DNA of 64,000 nucleotides from Alphaproteobacteria bacterium LSUCC0719. Its GTDB lineage: Bacteria > Pseudomonadota > Alphaproteobacteria > Puniceispirillales > Puniceispirillaceae. Positions 44,951 to 53,416 of this stretch are shown here, piece after piece. Under the pieces are notes generated by a model. That model made no database searches and was not told the DNA's origin. It saw only the letters and a program-made list of their open reading frames with translations. Location: assembly GCA_040839025.1 (NCBI GenBank), contig JBFPJN010000002.1, positions 310,001-374,000 of the forward strand, in the 5' to 3' direction. Both the position numbers and the translations under genes were made by a program. How positions within the stretch are numbered: position 1 is the stretch's first letter; the number at the start of each line of letters is the position of its first letter.

Positions 44951-45976
44951 TCACATGGCATCATAGCCCTGTCGAAATGTTTCATCGGCGGGCTGGAACG
45001 CCGCGCCGCTGTCGGCATAGCAGGGGTGGTGATGCCATGGATGGGCGCTGGCATCGGCCATGCCGGCAATATTCTGAAGATAGGCAAGCCCGTCCCCGGC
45101 AAGCCCTTCAACAATTCGGTCCCAATCCGGATAGGACGCAAATGCATCCTGCCAAATCGCCCGACCAGCAAGAAACCCTGATGCACCCGCCTTGAACGCA
45201 TGCACAAGAATATCACGAAACGCCTCTTTGCCGGCCCCGGCGGACAACATCACCCACGGCCGTCCGGCAAGACGCCCCATTTCATCAAACAATGCCTGCA
45301 CATTGGCTGACCCATCGATGGCATCCGCATTCACCGGACTTTCCAGTTTGAAAACATCGACACCATAATCAGGTCTGGCAAACTCCTCTACGGAGGCCAG
45401 CACCTGGTCACTCGCCTTTGCCTGCATTTCGACATAACCGCGTGATGCAGCTGCCTCGTTGGCCAACGGATATAGCAGAAGCTCAAGAAGAAACGGAATG
45501 TCATATCGGGCACATTCCTCGCCAATCCGTTTCACATAGTCCTGCTGAAAGGCAATATTTGCCGGCGAGGCATCCGGGCGGTACCAGGCAAGAACCTTGA
45601 CCGCGTCACCACCAAGCCTTTTGATCTTGCTGACTGACCAATTATCGATATTGGCCGAGAACCGCCCCTCGCCGGTTTCAGTGAAGATCGAATCTTCAAG
45701 TGTCACAACCAGGCCCTTGTCCTTTGACAGCGCATCGAACGCCGCAGGAATTCCATAATGCGGATCCAGAAGCACAGCGGAGCCTTGCCCCTGAAGTTGA
45801 CGTACAATTTCCAATTTGAGTCTGGCAACTTCAGCCCATGGCGCCTCGGGAAGATTAAGGTGCCTGGCAATCGGGTTCTTGATTGGCGGACGTTGATCGG
45901 CTGCCACCATTTTGAACAATCCGTTCTCATCAGCCATGCGGCGCATTCCCAAAAGCTTTCCGGGAGTTAATTGCAT
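44951..45976 (-). CDS. LacD/YihT-like class I aldolase (tagatose-bisphosphate or sulfofructose-phosphate type)
   Basis: The enzyme is 341 aa from the ATG at 45976, with GGAGG about 11 bp upstream, inside the end of the kinase gene. LACD-type blocks include KMVAADQRPPIKNPIARHLN, AVLLDPHYGIPAAFD, RLGGDAVKVLAWYRPDAS near 118, the Schiff-base Lys region VDVFKLESPVNA near 205, and ASGFLAGRAIWQDAF near 260. These enzymes split ketose (bis)phosphates to dihydroxyacetone phosphate and an aldehyde. E. coli YihT in this family cleaves 6-deoxy-6-sulfofructose-1-phosphate. Together with the coupled PfkB kinase (1-bp gap), a ketose-1-phosphate is the natural substrate. The sugar is unknown. Confidence 0.82.
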   Translation of the reverse strand: MQLTPGKLLGMRRMADENGLFKMVAADQRPPIKNPIARHLNLPEAPWAEVARLKLEIVRQLQGQGSAVLLDPHYGIPAAFDALSKDKGLVVTLEDSIFTETGEGRFSANIDNWSVSKIKRLGGDAVKVLAWYRPDASPANIAFQQDYVKRIGEECARYDIPFLLELLLYPLANEAAASRGYVEMQAKASDQVLASVEEFARPDYGVDVFKLESPVNADAIDGSANVQALFDEMGRLAGRPWVMLSAGAGKEAFRDILVHAFKAGASGFLAGRAIWQDAFASYPDWDRIVEGLAGDGLAYLQNIAGMADASAHPWHHHPCYADSGAAFQPADETFRQGYDAM

Positions 45977-45977
45977 A

Positions 45978-46868
45978 TCAGTATTCCTCCATAAAGGCCG
46001 TGCAGCTTTGCCGGTCCGGCGACGCGCTGATACCGCCAAATTGTAAACATTTCATCGCGGCAGCAGCATTTGCCGTCGTAATTGCCGAGGTTTCATCCAT
46101 TCCCTCGCCAAGACAAAGAGCGAAAATGCCATGCCAGACATCACCAGCGCCGATGGTGTCGACAGCCTCAACAGCGAATGCCGGAACATTGACCACCTCG
46201 CTGCCATGAAGGTGCCAGACGCCATTTTCACCATCTGTCACACATACCCAGCAACCCGTAGCTTCCCGCGCGTGGCACAACCCCTCCTCAATGCTGCGGC
46301 TGGGCGTAAATGAATCCAGCCCCTGTTTTGAAAAGGCTAGATGCGTAGCACCAATTGCATGGTCTGCTGAAAATGGCGCTTCGGCATCAATTATGATTGG
46401 AACATGTTGTTCTTTGCCAAGTTCAATGGCCCAACTCGTCAATTCAGGATGCCGGTTATCCGCGAGAACGGCACAGGGTGTTGAGGTCGGTCTGGTCGAT
46501 TTGGACATCAAGGAAAACCCTTGGCCCGCATAATTGAATGTTTGGCGCTCCCCCTGATGATTGACGAATGCCGCCGAAACGGATGATCGTGCCTGCGGGG
46601 TAAGTGGGCTCAGTGACATATCCACCATCTCATCGCTCAGCGACTGATGGATAAACCGTCCCATCATATCGTCACCAAGATAGGCCGCAAGAAACGGTCG
46701 ACCGCCAAACCTGGCTATAGCGATGCTTGCATTCGCCCCGGGGCCACCAACAACGAAGCGCGAGTCATGGGCACGCATTTTTTCACCGCGCGCCGAGAAT
46801 TGATCGATCTCCATGATCAGATCGACAGTGGCGCGGCCCGCCACGATTATTGTGGCGGCACTAGTCAT
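45978..46868 (-). CDS. PfkB-family sugar kinase
   Basis: The kinase is 296 aa from the ATG at 46868; the longer frame lies inside the upstream ThDP gene. It has the N-terminal strand TIIVAGRATVDLIMEID, the first signature around FVVGGPGANASIAIARFGG near 41, and the ATP/anion-hole motif AVDTIGAGDVWHGIFALCLG near 237 with the catalytic Asp. It overlaps the ThDP gene by 8 bp and is followed after one base by the aldolase gene. Kinase then aldolase is the expected order for breaking down a ketose, comparable to the YihV-YihT pair of sulfoglycolysis. The substrate is inferred only from context. Confidence 0.82.
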   Translation of the reverse strand: MTSAATIIVAGRATVDLIMEIDQFSARGEKMRAHDSRFVVGGPGANASIAIARFGGRPFLAAYLGDDMMGRFIHQSLSDEMVDMSLSPLTPQARSSVSAAFVNHQGERQTFNYAGQGFSLMSKSTRPTSTPCAVLADNRHPELTSWAIELGKEQHVPIIIDAEAPFSADHAIGATHLAFSKQGLDSFTPSRSIEEGLCHAREATGCWVCVTDGENGVWHLHGSEVVNVPAFAVEAVDTIGAGDVWHGIFALCLGEGMDETSAITTANAAAAMKCLQFGGISASPDRQSCTAFMEEY

Positions 46869-48471
46869 TTGCAAAAGTCGGGGCAGCAAGCCCATGGATC
46901 CTGACATTGATACATGCCGGCCTGCCGCTTGCGAGCGCGCGTTCAAAAGCCGGAGCGAGTTCGGCAAGACTGGTCACATATTCACCATGCCCACCCAGCG
47001 CCGATGCCACCTCGTCATATCGGGCATCACTCAATCCACAGGCGAAAACACGGTCCGGACCAAAGTCCCGCTCCTGGATTCTGACCTCGGCATTCCATTG
47101 CAGATCATTGCCGATGACTGCCACCACCGGCATGTTTTCACGCACCGCCGTTTCAAATTCAGCAAGATGAAAGCCAACGGTTCCGTCACCCATAAATGCC
47201 AGAACATGCTTGTCAGGCATCGCGTGTTTTATCGCCATGGCATAGCTCAAACTGCCACCAATGGCCCCCGACACACCATTTATCATTACCAGATAGCGCG
47301 TCAGCATATGCTGAACCCACTGGCCAATCTCACCACCATCGGACACCGCGGCGATATTGTCATGTGCGGCCAGAATGTCATCAACAGCACTGACGAAGGA
47401 AAAGGAGTTCAATTCTTCCTTGTCGTCTGCGTGGGAAGCCGCTTTAACGTCGCGGCGCGTGATTTCGTTCTGTAGCGCTGCATGCCAGTCCTTGGCAACA
47501 TTGCTGGCGGGTGAAAGCTGCTCCAGCATCGCGATGGCCTCTTCAGGAGCGAGGTCTGCTATCTCCTGCAATCGATCACCGAGATTGTTGCGCGCCTGCC
47601 CGAGAAGCCGTTCGTCACCGATATAGGCAAACCATTTGGCCTCGTCACTGAAGGGTCCAACCGCTCCGTAAGCGAGTGAAAAATCGACCGGCTTGCCAAC
47701 AAGGATGATGACATCGGCAAGGCGCGCCATGGATTTGAAATTACCAAGCCGAGGATCGTTCAGGCCTCGTGGACTGTCCATCAGCACAACAGGCACCTGC
47801 AACCGCTGCTCGAGCGATCGCAACGTCGCGGCATGATGCGGCATACCAAGAGATGGCCCCACGATAATCAATGGTCTTTTCGCGGCCGCCAGCATCGCCT
47901 CAAGCCGCTCCGAAGGAGACGCCGGTTTAGCCGGAATCGCAGGATCCTGCTGTTCAGCCAGCGGCATGTCATCCAGATCGCTGGTCAGAACATCTGCCGC
48001 AAGCGCCAGATGCGCCGGGCCCGGCATGCCCGTCCGTGCCGCGGCAATGGCGGACAATGTGTATTCCCGAATGTCACTGGCCTTACATACCCGCCGCGAA
48101 TATTTGGTTACAGCCCTGGTAATCTGCACCTGGTCCATTTCCTGAAAGCTGCCTCTATTGTCAAGGCTTGCCTCGGAATCTCCACTCAGCAGCAGAACCG
48201 GTGTTTGCGACTGACTTGCGGTGAATAACGGGGCAATGGCGTTACACAAGCCGGCCCCCGCCGTCACCATGGCGACACCAAGGCCGCCAGTAATGCGGGC
48301 ATGGGCCTCCGCCATATAGAGGGCGGCCGCTTCGTGCCGCACATGAACAATCCGGATATTCTCATCAAGACAGGCATCGAAGAGCGGCATGATCTGATTG
48401 CCTGAGAGCGCGAAAATTGTTCTTACACCCGCGTCCTTCAATAGTCTGATCAATGCCGCCGACCCTTTCAT
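46861..48471 (-). CDS. Thiamine-diphosphate enzyme, acetolactate synthase-like
   Basis: The enzyme is 536 aa from the ATG at 48471 (GGAAGG about 8 bp upstream). The N-terminal domain has FALSGNQIMPLFDACLDE and the catalytic Glu in HVRHEAAALYMAEAHAR near 48. The middle domain has KRPLIIVGPSLGMP near 195. The C-terminal ThDP motif is MGDGTVGFHLAEFETAVREN near 437, ending at the diphosphate Asn/Asp helix. The family includes acetolactate synthase, glyoxylate carboligase, 2-hydroxyacyl-CoA lyase and sulfoacetaldehyde acetyltransferase; none can be chosen by eye. It lies between SDR and kinase genes in the module B minus-strand operon, so a C-C cleavage or ligation of an aldehyde or 2-keto acid is likely. 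Confidence 0.8.
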   Translation of the reverse strand: MKGSAALIRLLKDAGVRTIFALSGNQIMPLFDACLDENIRIVHVRHEAAALYMAEAHARITGGLGVAMVTAGAGLCNAIAPLFTASQSQTPVLLLSGDSEASLDNRGSFQEMDQVQITRAVTKYSRRVCKASDIREYTLSAIAAARTGMPGPAHLALAADVLTSDLDDMPLAEQQDPAIPAKPASPSERLEAMLAAAKRPLIIVGPSLGMPHHAATLRSLEQRLQVPVVLMDSPRGLNDPRLGNFKSMARLADVIILVGKPVDFSLAYGAVGPFSDEAKWFAYIGDERLLGQARNNLGDRLQEIADLAPEEAIAMLEQLSPASNVAKDWHAALQNEITRRDVKAASHADDKEELNSFSFVSAVDDILAAHDNIAAVSDGGEIGQWVQHMLTRYLVMINGVSGAIGGSLSYAMAIKHAMPDKHVLAFMGDGTVGFHLAEFETAVRENMPVVAVIGNDLQWNAEVRIQERDFGPDRVFACGLSDARYDEVASALGGHGEYVTSLAELAPAFERALASGRPACINVRIHGLAAPTFAND

Positions 48472-48534
48472 GGTCTGGCCTTCCGAAGTTGACGAACTGT
48501 AATTCCCGTCACACAAACAGGAAGCCACCGCGTG

Positions 48535-49248
48535 CTAGCCAATTGAATATCCCCCATCAACAACGAGTGTTTGCCCGGTTACGAATTCCGCCTGCTTGCT
48601 AGCCAGAAACAATGCCGGACCGGCAATGTCGTCAGGCTGTCCCCACCGCCCGAATGGTGTGCGGGAAACAACCGCATCATAATGCGCGCGATCGGCGCGG
48701 CCGGGCTTGGTCTGTTCGGTAACAACAAAGCCGGGGGCAATGGCGTTGACCCTGACACCATGCGGTGCATATTTCAGCGCCAATGATTTTGTCAGCTGAT
48801 GGATTGCCGCCTTGCTTGCCCCATAGGCGGGCACTTTTGGACTGCCAAAAAAGCTGTACATCGAGGCAATGTTGATCACCACGCCCCTGGCCGTGATCAG
48901 GGCGTTTTCAAAATGTCTGACAACATCAAAATTGCCGATCAGATTGATGTCGATAACCTGACGAAACACATCAAGATCATCTTCTGTGTCACGACGTGAT
49001 ATCGCAGCGCAATTTACCAAAACATCCAGACGTGAAAACTGGCTGGCAAGCGCGGAAATTGCATCCGTGTCACAAACATCAAGCTGATGATAGGCCGCCA
49101 CCCCCTCCGGCATCGACAGCGGTTCGCTCTCAACACCGGTAATGACCACCCTGTCTCCCTGCGCCGCGGCTGCCTTCGCAATGGCAGCCCCAATACCCTC
49201 AAGGCTTGCGCCAACTACAAGCCAAACGCGCTTATCCGTCTCAATCAA
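48535..49248 (-). CDS. Short-chain dehydrogenase/reductase
   Basis: This 237-aa classical SDR starts at TTG 49248 with GGAGAG about 8 bp upstream. The cofactor loop is VVGASLEGIGAAIAKA, NCAA replaces NNAG near 82, and the active site is INIASMYSFFGSPKVPAYGASKAAI with Ser, Tyr and Lys in register. PG-FVVTEQTKPG and VDGGYSIG close the fold. It would oxidise a hydroxyl group of the module B substrate or an intermediate. It is one of three non-identical SDRs in this operon. Confidence 0.85.
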   Translation of the reverse strand: MIETDKRVWLVVGASLEGIGAAIAKAAAAQGDRVVITGVESEPLSMPEGVAAYHQLDVCDTDAISALASQFSRLDVLVNCAAISRRDTEDDLDVFRQVIDINLIGNFDVVRHFENALITARGVVINIASMYSFFGSPKVPAYGASKAAIHQLTKSLALKYAPHGVRVNAIAPGFVVTEQTKPGRADRAHYDAVVSRTPFGRWGQPDDIAGPALFLASKQAEFVTGQTLVVDGGYSIG

Positions 49249-49264
49249 TACGCTCTCCTGCCGA

Positions 49265-50014
49265 TCATGTTATAAAACCACCGCCACCAAGATTGAGCAT
49301 GGACCCGCTTGCATAGTTGAATTTTCCGGAAATCAAATCGATCACCGGCATCGCGATTTCAATCGGGTCCGCCACCGCGCCACTGGCGATCGTGGCCTCA
49401 ATGGCCGCCTTTGTAGTTGGGTCGGCAAGCATAGTGCTGGTCATGTCGGTGCGGGTTACCCCCGGACGTACCGAAAACACAGAAATGCCATGTGGCGCAA
49501 ATTCCTTTGCAGCACCGACGGTAAACACATCGACAGCCCCTTTGCTGGCGGCATAGACACTCTTCTGGGCCCGCCCGCCAATGGTCGCTGCCATCGAGGA
49601 TATATTGACGATCACCCCGGCATCGCCTTTCGCCATGGCGCGTGCAGCGAATTCCCGACAACACAGGATCAGGCCAACGACATTGACCGCAAATGTTGAA
49701 TGGACAAAATCATGATCAATGTCAGTGATGGAACGCGGTCCATTGTCGACGCCAGCCGCGGTCACCAGCGCCTGCGACGGCCCCATCGACATTTCAATTT
49801 CCTGAAAAAAATGCGTGACACTCCCGGGGTCAGCGACATCCAGCGCGAAGGCCTCTATCCGGCCATCAGACGCCGCAACCATATCATCTGCTGATTGCCT
49901 GTTCCTGCCATAACTTATAGCCACACGCCAACCAGCCTCAACAGCCGACAGGGCAATTTGCCTGCCGATACCCCTATTGCCTCCGGTGACGATTAACAGG
50001 TTGCTTTTGCTCAT
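49265..50014 (-). CDS. Short-chain dehydrogenase/reductase
   Basis: This 249-aa classical SDR has TGGNRGIGRQIALSAVEAGW at the start, the catalytic Ser in NISSMAATIGGRAQ and the Tyr-x3-Lys in SVYAASKGAVD near 155. It has RPGVTRTDMTSTML near 187 and a Gly-rich end (LNLGGGGFIT). The start overlaps the UxaA-family large-subunit stop by 4 bp, so the two are coupled. It probably supplies or uses the keto form of a sugar acid handled by that lyase. Confidence 0.85.
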   Translation of the reverse strand: MSKSNLLIVTGGNRGIGRQIALSAVEAGWRVAISYGRNRQSADDMVAASDGRIEAFALDVADPGSVTHFFQEIEMSMGPSQALVTAAGVDNGPRSITDIDHDFVHSTFAVNVVGLILCCREFAARAMAKGDAGVIVNISSMAATIGGRAQKSVYAASKGAVDVFTVGAAKEFAPHGISVFSVRPGVTRTDMTSTMLADPTTKAAIEATIASGAVADPIEIAMPVIDLISGKFNYASGSMLNLGGGGFIT

Positions 50015-51222
50015 AGCGCATCCTTCAATCTTGGCAACATAAACTGGCCCTCCCCGACTTTTTCCGATGCTGTCTCTGCTCCATTGAACACCGCGTTCAT
50101 CCTCGTCAACACCGCCCGCTGCGCACCGCCTCGGTCAATCTCACCCGTAAAATAGCCATCCAGTTCAACGTCGATGTCGTCACGCCAGCACCGCAATGTC
50201 TGTGGGTTGCCACAGATCTTTATGATTGGACATAAGGGGTTCCCAGAAGGATTGAACACACCCATGGCAAACAAGCCGAGATTGCATCCAGCCATCATCA
50301 TGCCAGTAAGCGAAACCGGGCTGAAAAACGGCGTATCCATGAAATGCAGGCCCGGCGCACATGGCGGTATTCCAAATTCCAAAGCGGAGACAAAATCGGT
50401 AGTACCTGTCTTGCTTACAGCCCCCATTGATTTCTCGATCAGCGTGGTCAGCCCCCCGTCGATATTCTCCTGGGTGGGGTTGGTGCCGCGATAATCCTTG
50501 CCGCTGTCCTGCTCCATCAATCTTGCACGATAGCTAATGAAATCCAGCACTACCCGTCTTGTCGCCGCGTCGGGGCACCGGTCCTCAAATATTGTCTCCG
50601 CGCCGATGAATTCTGCTGTCTCAGAAACCACAGCCAGCCCACCGGCAGATACAGTCAGATCGCAGATATCACCGATCACCGGATTGCTGCAGATACTGCT
50701 TGAAACATCACTGCCGCCACATTCAAGCGCCAGCGCAATGGCGCTTTGCCCAACCTTTGTCCGGCGCTGCTCAAGCTTGTTTTGCTGGCTGGCGAGCATC
50801 TGCAATTTTTCGCCACCCTCCGCCACGGCCTGAGCCCGCCCGGCACATTGCATGAAGGCAAGATATTCAATCGGGATGGCTGCATCGATTTCCCTGGCGA
50901 GGCGCTCGGCCGACGCGCGGTCATGTGTCAGTACCAGCGCTGCTCCAACATTTGGATGCGTCAGCACGCTCCGGATGAAGCGCTCAACCATTGCCTCGTC
51001 GCTTTTTTGCAGACCACGGGAAAACGCTCCCGCAATGCAAAGTGAGTCCCTATCAGTGGCTGCAATGGAAGCAGCCAACCGATCGGTCAGGGCCACGGTG
51101 GATAGAACGATTCTGTGATTTCTGATACCCACCCGGCCATCAGACCGGCGATACCCATGCCATTCGAGACTGTTAGCAAAGTCAAAGAGGTCAGTGCTAC
51201 TCACAGTTATGGACATGTACAT
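50011..51222 (-). CDS. UxaA/GarD-family hydro-lyase large subunit (altronate dehydratase/sulfolactate sulfo-lyase type)
   Basis: The protein is 403 aa from the ATG at 51222 (AGGGTG 5 bp upstream); an ATG two codons later is possible. YRRSDGRVGIRNHRIVLSTV is the family start. LECGGSDVSSSICSNPVIGD near 180, ETAEFIGAETIFEDRC near 212, NIDGGLTTLIEKSMGAVSKTG near 260 and AGCNLGLFAMG near 315 are the main family blocks. It resembles the C-terminal part of E. coli UxaA. The second conserved block, which has H-x2-Y-G-C in UxaA, reads AGAFSRGLQKSDE here and has lost the Cys. The family either dehydrates aldonates or, as SuyB, removes sulfite from sulfolactate. Confidence 0.82.
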   Translation of the reverse strand: MYMSITVSSTDLFDFANSLEWHGYRRSDGRVGIRNHRIVLSTVALTDRLAASIAATDRDSLCIAGAFSRGLQKSDEAMVERFIRSVLTHPNVGAALVLTHDRASAERLAREIDAAIPIEYLAFMQCAGRAQAVAEGGEKLQMLASQQNKLEQRRTKVGQSAIALALECGGSDVSSSICSNPVIGDICDLTVSAGGLAVVSETAEFIGAETIFEDRCPDAATRRVVLDFISYRARLMEQDSGKDYRGTNPTQENIDGGLTTLIEKSMGAVSKTGTTDFVSALEFGIPPCAPGLHFMDTPFFSPVSLTGMMMAGCNLGLFAMGVFNPSGNPLCPIIKICGNPQTLRCWRDDIDVELDGYFTGEIDRGGAQRAVLTRMNAVFNGAETASEKVGEGQFMLPRLKDAL

Positions 51223-51457
51223 GTTCACCCTGTTCGATGGCATGCGTTGCCACACCAATCCTTATGCCGTATTTGACAACCGCCTCACCAACGGCAATAG
51301 GCCGCACGCTTACCTTGTGCCCAAACGGCACATTGTCTGCGATAGCCATACCATCGCTGAGACAGGCGAGCCCGGCATCCTCATCAATGAGCGTTGCCAC
51401 ATTGTCAGCCGGATCCAACACCAGAAACCGCCTGCCAAGCCGCGTTTCTAGTTGCAT
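51197..51457 (-). CDS. UxaA-family small subunit (SAF domain, SuyA-like)
   Basis: This 86-aa protein is a single SAF domain, equal to the N-terminal part of UxaA. It includes ADNVPFGHKVSVRPIAVGEA and VKYGIRIGVATHAIEQGEHV, and ends HVHNCE. In E. coli UxaA the two parts are fused; here they are split as in sulfolactate sulfo-lyase SuyAB and some sugar-acid dehydratases. It overlaps the large-subunit gene by 26 bp and the upstream SDR gene by 10 bp, so a stoichiometric complex is likely. Confidence 0.85.
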   Translation of the reverse strand: MQLETRLGRRFLVLDPADNVATLIDEDAGLACLSDGMAIADNVPFGHKVSVRPIAVGEAVVKYGIRIGVATHAIEQGEHVHVHNCE

Positions 51458-52176
51458 ACGATGCCCCCATCCACATTGATCACCTGACCGGTGACGTAGG
51501 CCGAGTCAGGACCAAGAAGGAACTGAATTACGCTCGCCACCTCGTCCGCTGTGCCGAGGCGCTTCATTGGAACCTCGCCCAGCACTGTATCAATGCCCCG
51601 TTTGGCGATGATTTGTTGCGGCATGGTTGTGTCGATAAATCCGGGAGCCACAACATTCACCAGAACGTGCGGCGCTTCCTTTCTTGCCAGGGATCGTGCC
51701 ATCCCGACCAAGGCTCCCTTGGCAGCGCTGTACGCGGTGTGCCCCGGCGCACCTCGCCTGAAGGCCAACGAACTGACCAGCACGACGCGCGCACCGGATG
51801 CGTTCAACAAGGCCTGACGGGCGGTCGCATAAAGCGCATAGAAATTGCGAATATTTGCTGCCATGACCGGGTCATAGACCGTCTCGACATCACCTGAAGC
51901 CATATCATCAGGAACGAAGATACCAGCCAAATGAACCAGCCCATGAAGATGGTCTTCCTTGCCCAGAATTGCGCGGCATGCCGCCTCATCGTCCAGCCCG
52001 GAGCAGTGATAGAAAAGACGGCTGCTGTCTGATATTGCAGTTTCCAGAATGTTCGCGCCCTTGGGATTGATATCGATGGCGATAACCCGCGCGCCCAGAT
52101 CAATCAGGCGCTTGACCAGGGGCACACCGATGCCACCCGATGCGCCTGTAACAATTATTGTTTTTCCATTAAACAT
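51448..52176 (-). CDS. Short-chain dehydrogenase/reductase
   Basis: This 242-aa classical SDR has IIVTGASGGIGVPLVKRLID at the start, a VHLAG motif in place of NNAG near 83, the catalytic Ser in VLVSSLAFRRGAPGHTAYSA, and Tyr-x3-Lys (YSAAK). It has APGFIDTTMPQQI near 180 and an INVDGGIVCN end. It is the first gene after the TRAP receptor in this operon, so it may carry out the first oxidation of the imported compound. It overlaps the UxaA small-subunit gene by 10 bp. Confidence 0.85.
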   Translation of the reverse strand: MFNGKTIIVTGASGGIGVPLVKRLIDLGARVIAIDINPKGANILETAISDSSRLFYHCSGLDDEAACRAILGKEDHLHGLVHLAGIFVPDDMASGDVETVYDPVMAANIRNFYALYATARQALLNASGARVVLVSSLAFRRGAPGHTAYSAAKGALVGMARSLARKEAPHVLVNVVAPGFIDTTMPQQIIAKRGIDTVLGEVPMKRLGTADEVASVIQFLLGPDSAYVTGQVINVDGGIVCN

Positions 52177-52214
52177 AATGAACCACCAACAAGCAGGTTA
52201 CGACTTCATGTCGT

Positions 52215-52254
52215 AAAAAAACGAATGGCGGGCCCATGGTTCCACAGGCCCGCC
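52215..52254 (-). terminator. Hairpin with T-run after the DctP gene
   Basis: On the minus strand, GGCGGGCC (52254-52247), a 12-nt loop, then GGCCCGCC (52234-52227) form an 8-bp stem. A T-run (plus-strand A at 52215-52221) follows after five bases. It lies 32 nt downstream of the receptor stop and before the SDR gene. It is a clear intrinsic terminator that must be leaky if the downstream genes share the dctP promoter. Confidence 0.85.
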
Positions 52255-52286
52255 GACAATCGATGACTATGATTGCCTTGGGAGGA

Positions 52287-53333
52287 TTAGCGGCCTATGA
52301 CCCGTTTATTCCTGTCGGCAACGTCGGCCTCTGCGTCGGCAACGGCTTTTTCGAATTTCTTCAGCCATTTGTCGCCATATTTATCGGCGAACCAAACCTT
52401 CATCTTGTCACGTGCCGCGATGAAAGTTGCCTTCTCTTCGGGTGTCGGCACATAGATTTCGCCACCGAAGCCTTCAAACTCCTTCAGAGCGCGAGCGTCA
52501 TACTCCTTGTTCCAGTCGGACTGGATCATCGAGGCCTGCTGAACCCCATCGATCACCAAGTCCTGAAGGTCGGCAGGCAGACTCTGCAGCCACGCATCCG
52601 ACATCCACCAGAAAGCAAAGAGATAAGCATGCTCGTCAAGCGTGACATATTTTACAGCTTCATACATCTTCGTTGGGACGATGTCGGTTGCCGCATTCTT
52701 CGTACCTTCAACAACGCCTGTTTGCAGTGAGGTATACAGTTCACCCCAGGCAACAGGTGTCGGGTTGCCGCCAAGAGACTTGATGAATTCGATCTGCAAT
52801 GGCGAGTTGATGGTTCTCATCTTCACGCCCTGCATATCGGCAGCCGATTTGATCAGCTTGTTGGTGGTGAAGAAATTCCGCCACCGGCCGGTATTGCCGA
52901 CAGCAACAAGACGTACATTGCCGGTTGCCGTCAGGATCTCGTCACGAACCTCATCAAAGAATGAGCTTTGTGCGATGCGCTCGGCGATCGAGTCACCATT
53001 CATCATGTAAGGGATGTCTGTGACCTGCAACTCGGGCCAGAAGCTTGCGATACCCCCAACTGTCGTGTGGGTCAGCTCCAGCGTGTTCAGCTGAACCTGC
53101 TCGATCTGGTCACGGAAGTTGCCAAGCTGCGCGCCGGGATAAATCTCTACAGCAATCCGGCCACCGGAGCGACTTTCCAAGAATGATTTGAGGAATTCAC
53201 CAGGCACCTGATCGTCCGACGTAACCGGCCCAACATGACCATATTTGAGGGTAAATTCGGCTGCGAACGAGGCTGCGGGCAAACACACAGCCAACAGACC
53301 AGCCATGATGGTTTTACTAAGGATTGACTTCAT
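52287..53333 (-). CDS. TRAP transporter DctP-family solute-binding protein
   Basis: This 348-aa periplasmic receptor has a Sec signal (MKSILSKTIMAGLLAVCLPA, cleavage near SFA/AEF) and the DctP fold. YGHVGPVTSDDQVPGEFLKS is the ligand entry, PGAQLGNFRDQIEQVQLNTL follows, and ADMQGVKMRTINSPLQIEF near 164 holds the Arg that usually salt-bridges the carboxylate of the ligand. GGNPTPVAWGELYTSLQTGV near 187 is the family signature. The ligand is therefore probably an organic acid. It is separated from dctM by 83 bp that hold a LacI-type operator, so it probably has its own promoter. Confidence 0.88.
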   Translation of the reverse strand: MKSILSKTIMAGLLAVCLPAASFAAEFTLKYGHVGPVTSDDQVPGEFLKSFLESRSGGRIAVEIYPGAQLGNFRDQIEQVQLNTLELTHTTVGGIASFWPELQVTDIPYMMNGDSIAERIAQSSFFDEVRDEILTATGNVRLVAVGNTGRWRNFFTTNKLIKSAADMQGVKMRTINSPLQIEFIKSLGGNPTPVAWGELYTSLQTGVVEGTKNAATDIVPTKMYEAVKYVTLDEHAYLFAFWWMSDAWLQSLPADLQDLVIDGVQQASMIQSDWNKEYDARALKEFEGFGGEIYVPTPEEKATFIAARDKMKVWFADKYGDKWLKKFEKAVADAEADVADRNKRVIGR

Positions 53334-53366
53334 AATTCTCCTCCCATTTCCTTTAGTTCATTGAAC

Positions 53367-53384
53367 AATGACATCGGTATCATT
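53367..53384. promoter_or_regulatory. Module B operator, copy 1 (upstream of the TRAP receptor gene)
   Basis: AATGACATCGGTATCATT, an imperfect palindrome centred on CG, lies 34 bp upstream of the dctP start. The identical 18-mer recurs at 56615-56632, and a close variant at 59677-59694. A TTTACA -35-like box lies beside it. It is the probable binding site of the LacI-family protein encoded at 58482-59516. Confidence 0.7.
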
Positions 53385-53416
53385 GCTTGTAAACGGTTTT
53401 AAGCATCACCAGTCTG

